From Branchiostoma floridae (lineage: Eukaryota; Chordata; Leptocardii; Amphioxiformes; Branchiostomatidae), in NCBI RefSeq assembly GCF_000003815.2, contig NC_049986.1, forward strand, positions 13,672,336 to 13,734,335: 62,000 bases of DNA. The letters run 5' to 3'. Position numbers and translations under genes: made by a program. Below are positions 52,001 through 61,000 of this stretch, in pieces. A model generated the notes under the pieces. The model worked only from the letters and a program-made list of their open reading frames with translations, was not told the DNA's origin and made no database searches. The first letter of the stretch is position 1. Every line of letters begins with the position of its first letter.

Positions 52001-55000
52001 GGAGTCAGGTGACACAGGACTACCAGGAGCCATCGTAAGTACTAGCTTGTACTTCTCAGAAATGTTGTCTCATTTTCATTATATCGGTAGATGTGAACAA
52101 GAGGCACACTGAAAAAAGCATACAAAATCCCGGCAGATAGGAAAACCACGCATTGTATGGTATCAAGGAAAATAAGTTTGTTGAGTATTAGACTTTTAGG
52201 GTAGGACGAAAATGATTTCCCTGCTGTGCAGTATTTGATTTGTCACCATTCTTATCTGTTTACTTTTTCTATGTACTGTTTGAAGTCGCATTTAACCCTT
52301 GGGCAAGATCTTGCAAGTGGAACCTATTAATGATTAGCAATTCAGCACCAAGGACAGACCTTGCCTTGTCATTTCTTGAAATTTTGACCAAGCAAATTAT
52401 GTTATGTTTGGTATATGAAAGCATGCCTTCAACTCTATAACTGTGGACATGAAGATTGTGTTTGCTATTCCAGGGGGTGAACGGAAACCCAGGACCACCT
52501 GGACCCGCGGGATCACCCGGAAAAACTGTAAGTAGCTTGCGACACAGAAATTTCACGGCTGGACAATGACGCTTTATATGTGTAGCTCCTTGCTTCCTTT
52601 TCCTGCTATAGAGAGCTGCTTAACAGCTGTAAGGACTATCATGTACCTTTATTAGGGATGAATTCTTTTATTCCTTCTCAGGGACCAGCAGGTGAGAAGG
52701 GCCCACCTGGACTGAAAGGAGACCCAGGACCTAGAGTAAGTCTCGCAGGGCAAAATGACATATAGTGTTACAGATGTCTAGTTTTTCTTGATAACACATA
52801 CATGCATGTATATGGGTTTCCCTGTAGCAATAAGTAGTTGTGTAACATCCTGTACATCACACTTTTGATGTTGACAAACACAAGAGGTTCATGTACCCGT
52901 AAAATTGTGTCAGTGACTTGATTTTCACAATGCTTATATGGCGTATATGACTTCTTTTGACTATCTGACTGTGGTCTGATGTAAAGTTTTAAGTTTGCTT
53001 TTCACATTGCAATACAATTATACAGAAGTCATTGTCAATCTTGTATGGCTTAATATGGAGGTTCATTTGTATGTGTTTTTCCCTATTATCAGGGCAAGAC
53101 TGGTGAGATTGGTGTGCAAGGACCAGCGGGCACGCCAGGGATGAAGGTTTGTACTCGTTTCACATTGCATTGTTTCACATGAACCCTATTCTACTTATGA
53201 ATCCTAAAACGGAGCATTATAAGGCACATGTTAGAGGTTGTCAAAGTTTATCCGTGTATGTATGTTTAATCGGTAGATGTTATACAATGTAGATATTTGT
53301 CTAACAGCAGTGCAAATGTTGATCGTAATGTCTGTAGATTCTAGATCTGTGGATTGTTCTGTTAATGAATGTTGTACTGGTACTTACAGCTAGGCCACTT
53401 TTGTTCCAGGGTGAAGATGGATTTCCTGGCACACAGGGGTCACCTGGGCCACCTGGTGGAAAGGTCTGTCAATCAAAACTGTATCTGATGTCTAAGTGGA
53501 GGGAAGCCTTTTGATTTGTCCACATGAGTTTAGTAATGTCAATGAATTAGAGGGTATGGTTATGGAGAGGCCATATGCACATTTTTTGTATTGTTGATCA
53601 AAATTGGCAATTTTTTCTGTACAGAAATTTTGGTCAACTTGTGCCTTGTGCTTTAACTAATCATTGAAGGGTGAGCACTATGTGTAGATAGATGATTGCA
53701 AATATTACTTGGTATCAATTTAGGTTGGTTTACTTTCACTATCTATGTATGTATGTTTGTTTGATGCTTCACAACTCAACACAATAGGCTTTTCTGTGCC
53801 GCTAAAGATTATGAAATTTGACACTTTGTGTTGTAGGGAGAGGTTGGACCAGAGGGACCACAAGGCAAGAAGGGACTACTGGGAGCTCCTGTGAGTGAAT
53901 AGATATGAATTTCATATTTTAGGACATAAAAACTCTTACAAAGCCCATATTAATTCTCTAGTCGTATTTTTACTCAGTATACAGCTGCAGTGTGAGAGTG
54001 CAGATAATTTTTGAAAAGCTAACAATTGTGAAAAGCTAACACCACCTTCAGATATTGCTTTGAGTTCAAACTCACTGTGACCTGACCTGCTGTTGTCCTT
54101 ACAGGGCCCACGTGGAACTCAAGGACCGATCGGACCCAAAGGACTGCGAGGAAATCCTGTAAGCTACATTTTTTTAGGCATGATGGCACAACAATTTTAT
54201 ATTATTTTAGGCATATGGCATGACAATTATACTTGGACTGTGGATAAACTCCTGCATATATGTTAAAAATGTATATGTATACTCAACATCTAATTGTGCG
54301 TATCTTCTTAAGTGTTTGATTATCTGTTATAGGGTCTCCCTGGAGCAGATGGTTCAAAAGGATCATTTGGGAAGTCTGGTTCAAAGGTTAGGCTATGATG
54401 TGAATAGAAATATGTGAAAGACGATAATTGTTAAATGCTATTGTTGTTTTCTTGTAATACAATGTACATTAATTGCCATGATATGTATCATGATGGATTT
54501 TCAGGGTCATAAAAAGGGGGTTTGATGACTTTAAAGGGTTGATGCCTTGTCTTTTGTTGCTTTCTGCAGTCTATATGTAAGATGGTGCAGCAAAGTGTAT
54601 TAATTTTTACATGGAAGACGTAACTTTTACTCTGATCCTGAGGTATAATGCTGCTATGCAGTACCTGTTAGTGACGTGTACCAAATCTTCCATACAGGGA
54701 GATCAAGGATTGATGGGCCTCACTGGACCAATTGGACCACCTGGACAAAGGGTGAAGCTCTTGTAGACATTTTCTTTGCATAATTACCAAAGTGACTGTC
54801 TTTGGTAAATTTAAAGCATCTATTCAATCACTACATATTATTGAGATTTTGAGTACTATCGCCGACACTGATGAAAGATGTTGGATGATGTCTGAAATGT
54901 CTGGCCGTTTCCAAAATCATATCCAGTTGCTTGAGTAACTTCTCTTTGGCGTACCTTATTACCTGGATGTCTAACCTTCATTGACATATCTTTGAGTACT

Positions 55001-58000
55001 ATCTATTAAAAATTGTTTTAGTTTTTTTTACAACTTTTGTTTAAGAAGACTTTTGAATTTGACTTCTCTCTAAAGGGTCCAGATGGAAGGAGAGGGGACA
55101 TCGGTCGATCTGGTTTTCCTGGAGAGCCTGTGAGTGAACCTAGATTTTCATATGATCTTCATATGATACCTTTTGAATTTATAGTTTTGATCTTTTACAG
55201 TNNNNNNNNNNNNNNNNNNNNNNNNNNNNNNNNNNNNNNNNNNNNNNNNNNNNNNNNNNNNNNNNNNNNNNNNNNNNNNNNNNNNNNNNNNNNNNNNNNN
55301 NGAGAATACTGAGGTAGATATTTAATCTTGGCGTGCATAAAATGTTTGCACATGTTGTCGTATATGTTGCTTGTAGCATCCAGATACTTAACAAACCTCC
55401 AAGTTATATAATCATAACCAGGGTGTTTTTTATTGCAGGGAGATACTGGCCCTATAGGACCCCCAGGATTAACAGGAAAACTGGGCAGAAAGGTGAGACA
55501 ATTGTCTTCACTTAAGATGTGGAACCTCCTACATGCCATACAGTACTGTGTGTTCTCCCAGTTGGACATGTTTTGGCTTAACATCAGATGAGTAGCCTGG
55601 TGTTAGAAGAGGCAAAAACTGTATACTGCATTTCCATGCATACTTTTATTGGAAAGTTTGAGAAAAACTTGATATAAATGATGATTCTTTATTTTCTTCC
55701 TTCATTTTCCAGGGAGAAATTGGGCCAAGGGTGAGTTGGAATTTCATATTGTTGCTATTTAGTTCTTTCTTTCATTGTTATCATTGCTATATTTTTAATC
55801 CATTTGTTTACACTGTAAAAAGATGGCTTCACTTCAATGTACAATGTACATCTAAGCATTGTTGCTGACATTAAATGACACTTGCTTTTTTTCTTGCCAG
55901 NNNNNNNNNNNNNNNNNNNNNNNNNNNNNNNNNNNNNNNNNNNNNNNNNNNNNNNNNNNNNNNNNNNNNNNNNNNNNNNNNNNNNNNNNNNNNNNNNNNN
56001 NNNNNNNNNNNNNNNNNNNNNNNNNNNNNNNNNNNNNATAATCCTATATGCCATCCACGTTAATTTGTAATTTGACACTGACAGTTATCAAACAATGGTC
56101 TGTTTTATCTGAACAATAATACAGGGAGCTCCTGGTCCACCTGGCATTCCTGGCCCACCTGTAAGTCTGCTTAGATTGTCTTTGCCACGTTCTCATAGGG
56201 GCTATACAATCAAATTGATTTGTTAGTTTTACAGTGGCAATGTCACTCAAAGCTAATACAAGCATTGTAATCATTGTCCCAACTTGTCATATTGGAGAAA
56301 AAAAAAACTTCCTTTGCTAATCAGTACCATTGTTTTTTTCATATACAGGGCCCTCCTGGAGACAGGGTAAGATAATTCTATTAATTTCATTTTGTTACAA
56401 ATATGCATGTCTGAATTCCCTAATGACTAATAATGTTTATAGGTCTGCATGAAAAGCTCTATATTCAACAGGAAAGAAACATCAATTGCAATGCTTCCAG
56501 AACGATAGCATTTACAGCAATTCACACAATGGCAGCCTCAACACTGTTGCTTATGACAAAGGTTTGTCTTACAACTTTTATTCTATTCCCATAGGGACCA
56601 CCAGGAACTACTTCTTTCTTCACTGGTGGAGGTTTCCCTGGAGCGGGTGGAGGTGCAGGTGCTGGTGGAAGTGCTCCGGTCAGTACTCAGTGTGTCCTCT
56701 TAACTAGATTTGTCTTTACACAGCAACAACATATTATGTGACTTCCAATTCTCAGGTTGTCTTTTACCTTTTGCTCTTCTTGCAAGCCAATATAAAAGCA
56801 ACATATTTTCTATAGAGGCACAATCTTCATTTTCTTTTTGGAGAATTGGGCTTTTTTAATTTACTACTAGTTATTGTATATATTATTATTATTATTATGT
56901 ACCTTGCAGTGCACTTTTGAAATCATCTTGATTAGTACATTTAGTGGGCAAGCCAAGGGTTGATAAAGTTTGCCACTTGCATCTTTATGACTTGCTGCTA
57001 AGATTCTTAGTTTATTGTCCCCAGTCCATACAATCTTGTACAAATTGTTGTATTCAATTCTATGTTCCTATCTGAAATAATTACCTACCTACCTAGTCCA
57101 TTGACCTCCAGGTTGAGAGGAGAACAAGGTAGACGATATAGAGCTGTCTGAAATACACAATGTTTCTTTCCCTCCATCTGTTGCAAGTATTGCACAGCTT
57201 ACATTTTTAATTGCACCGTAATTGTCAGCCTTACATGCATGGAGTTTCTTCATTCTTCAGCCTCCAAACTCTGACTATGGGCAGTCTCCTGCCTATGTCC
57301 AGACCACCAACTATACTTTTCCTACTGAAAATGATCAGCCACAGGTGGCTGACAGTAACTTTCTTCTTGAGCTTGAGGGTAGCCAATCACCTACCTCTGG
57401 TCAGTCTTCTGGCCGTGTCCAGCCTCTGTCCAGTCCTGAGTCTGATCAGGATATAGGAGAGGTGACCTATGGTGTTCTTGTATCCCCTTGGCTATCTCCA
57501 CTGATTCGCCCATAATTAAGAATAATCTTTAAGAGTTGTTTTTATGAAGCTGATGATACTTTGATGGATGATACCTATCCGTCAGTCACTGCTGCTTTTT
57601 ACGTTTGCCACAATTCTGTTACACATCTGTCTATCTATCTGTAAATGTGATGACAATTTATTTTTGAAAGGCAGGGTAGAACTTGTTTGAGTACCGATGA
57701 CCATTGACTGACATTCATGGAAGAAAGCTTGAACCCTTGGTTGCATACATTTTCTGCACTCAACTATGTTAGACAAATGATTATTTTTCTTCTGTGGTTG
57801 TGCTGTCATGTTGATTTTTTAAGATGAAATATTGATGGGTAAGTATGATTCTACTGCATCAGAGGGAAAGGAAACTTAAATCATTTTGGTACACAGTAAT
57901 TTTGTTTGTTTGTTTTAGCTAGCCTGTAAAGCCTTTAGTGTCCTGCATGATTAAAGGTAGCATGTATTTTGTTTTGATTAACCTATCAGTAATCAAAAAG

Positions 58001-61000
58001 TATTCATTTTCTCATTCCATAATTAAAGATGGTAACAGATACATTTGTAACAGTTATGTGTGCTATATGTTAACATCCGTGAATGATTTCATCTGGTTGG
58101 ATCTACATGTATTTTTTATCCATAGCCGACATTTCAGTGACCATCTGTCACCTTCCTCATCAGGGCAGTACTGAATGGTATTCTACACTGCAGCTAGCTG
58201 TCACTGCTAACAATGCAGTCCCAAACATACATTACTTCATGTTTGGCAATGCGTTGTTAGGAGCAACACCTTGCAATAGTGTAGAATGGTACCAGTCAGT
58301 ATTGCCCTGAGGATGTTTTTGTAATGCTGTCATAACATTTTTCCTACAAACTCGATTCATGGATCTTTGTGTTGACTTCATGGACCTTCATACCCCCACT
58401 TTTCACCGTAGATACGTGGCAACACCCCACTCTACAATCCTATCATTGGAGAGGAAGTGGTAGGCATTCCTGACTTCACTCTTACTGCTTATCTGCTTTG
58501 ACACTTGACAGACTGTTCCCTTTGAAGTAACTGTCTTCCCAGCAACTTTGGGCTTCATGAAGCTGTACTGTTAATTGACACACTTACAAGCTTCCCAGCA
58601 ATTGTTGAGTTCTTAAGCACCTGCAGATACCTTCAGCTTCTTGGATATTTTTTTCTAAGTGTTGACATCAACAGTGATGAGGCAAACTGTTTTGCTGCTT
58701 TGACTGATCCCTCTAGGCTGTTCTCTTTCCTTGACATGGCATCAATTGTGCAAAAGGCAACTTTCTTTCTTTCTTTGATTTGCACAATACAATGCAGAGG
58801 CCACTGGCTTTCCCTTTGCTCTAATGTTTTCAAAGGTACAGTGCAGTAAGAATCACTCTATCCTTCATAGAAAAGTAAGCTTTGTCTTGATGCTGTGGCT
58901 GGTCCCACTAACTTCCAGGCTGTTTTGAACAGTACTTAAGGCAAGGGACTTTTCCATAACTCCCAATCCCCTGAAGATGACAAGAATTGCTCTGATGCAT
59001 GGGTGCAGAGTGCCCTTGACAATAAATTGCTTTTAAAGGTTTTGCAACAGCTCCAAAGGACGAAGCTTGGATGTCTTGTCCTATTGTTTGCCCCTGACAT
59101 CACGTGGCAACTCAGTTGCAGCTTTGGTGACTCATGGTGTTGATACATTACATAAATGACACCAGCTTGGTAAATAACTGTGCTGCAAGACAAGATGTCA
59201 GCAGACAAAAAGTGAGTGCTTATCATGATAAGCCACAGCTTTTAAAAATAAGGAATCTTTAGTGCATAATGACCTGCGAGTTTGGCTTATGATTTATATT
59301 GGAAAGGCAGCTGGCTTGTAAAATAAGTTTTGGTTCTCATACATTTTGTTCTATCCCTTAGATAACTGGAGGAGAGACTGGTAGAGGAGTGACAGAAAGT
59401 ATACAAGAACTGGACATGGACTTGTACAAGGCTACAGGGTACAATGTGTCAGAAGGCAAGTCAAAACACTGGTCCATGACAGGAGCTTTTGTTAGTAGAG
59501 AGACTGATGATTGTGCATAATAGTTTATTTTTTACCATTATACACCAGCATACACTCAAGGAAGTGTTCAATCCACAGTTGTATGCTTTTATATGATGGT
59601 TAACTTGAAATAAAGCTATTACTACTGGTCATATGCACTGATCACTTAGGCCCTGATAAACAAACATAGTCAGTAAATGATAACAAACATAGTGATGGGC
59701 TGGGATCGTCAAGATTTCTCATGCATTATTTTATGCAAAATTATAGCAACCTGCGATAAATATTCACTCATCAAAACATACTGTATTTTCTGTGTTTCAA
59801 TGGATTTTTTTACATTGTGTAAATGCTTGCTAGATTTTAAACACACTTGACTTTTCATAGTGGAAGTACATATCGTACAGATAATACTGTATAGGAACTG
59901 AATACTGTTATGTTCATGAACAAATAGAATGTTGTCATTTTTGTCCTCAGGAGCGACCCTTAGCATCAGCAATGGGACAAACACCTTCCTCATACGTGTT
60001 GTGGACGGTGCAGCCATTTTGTTTGATGCTGAAACTGGATCTACAAGGTACAAAATGCAGTCAACCCTGGCCTCAGCAAAATATGTGGTGTTTCTGTTGG
60101 TTTGGCACATGATTGGTACATTTAATTGGTCCTGGAATTTTACCCTTAGAGGTTAATGACTTTGCTCAGTGGGACAGTAGTAGTTGTACAAATGCAAAAG
60201 TCAGCCAGAAAAAAACTGACAGAAAAAGACCATAATTTGCTTTATAGTAGGACTAGCATGTGGCTGGTAAAACTCCCTAGGCCAGCCCATTGAGTGGTTA
60301 CCAGGCAGGCACCTGCAGAAATCCCCTGTTTAAGGTGGCTGTCCCTGTGTTGGGTCCCACTGTCAATCAATTTGGTTGTTGAGGGCAATGTAAATTCCCC
60401 TGAGGACCACAAATGAATGGTTGCTGCTTGGGCAGAGACACATGGTTGACTATACTGATGTCATGATGTACAAATGTACCTATAATATGATGATGATGAT
60501 ATGTATTGTTTCAGAAAATTCAATGTGTCCTCTGGAACCAAGATCTTCCCCAATGGCACAGTGCTGGCAGGAGAAACTGAGATGATGTCCATTGGCAAGT
60601 TCCTGAACATGACGGGGGAGGCCAGGCTCCTGGGCTTGGGCGTGGTTGTTGTAGGTAAGTGCATATTTTTGTCATTTTTTTAAAATCTAGACAGGCATTG
60701 GTTTTGGCAAATGAGGAATCATGGCTGATAATGCTCAATGATCTCTTAACAACTTCCCGGGTATTGAAACTGTATTACTTAAAATACCTTTTGTAAACTT
60801 GTGGCAAAGTGAAATAATAATTCATGTTGTCAAAAGGTGTTTAAAATAATCTCAAAGTTAGTTAACTACCAATGCCACTGGACAGAAGTCCACCTTGATA
60901 GGGAAATTGTGTAACAAAATACTTTGTTACTTCTGACCTACATGTAGTACCTTTCATGATCCAGAAAAAAAATTGGGGTGGACTGTCAAAGAGAAAGTGC

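Noticed and set aside
32997-56678. Non-fibrillar (multiplexin or FACIT) collagen with TSPN domain
   Set aside because: Those have many interruptions in the helix and irregular exon sizes; here Gly-X-Y is unbroken and exons are 45/54/108 nt in phase 0.
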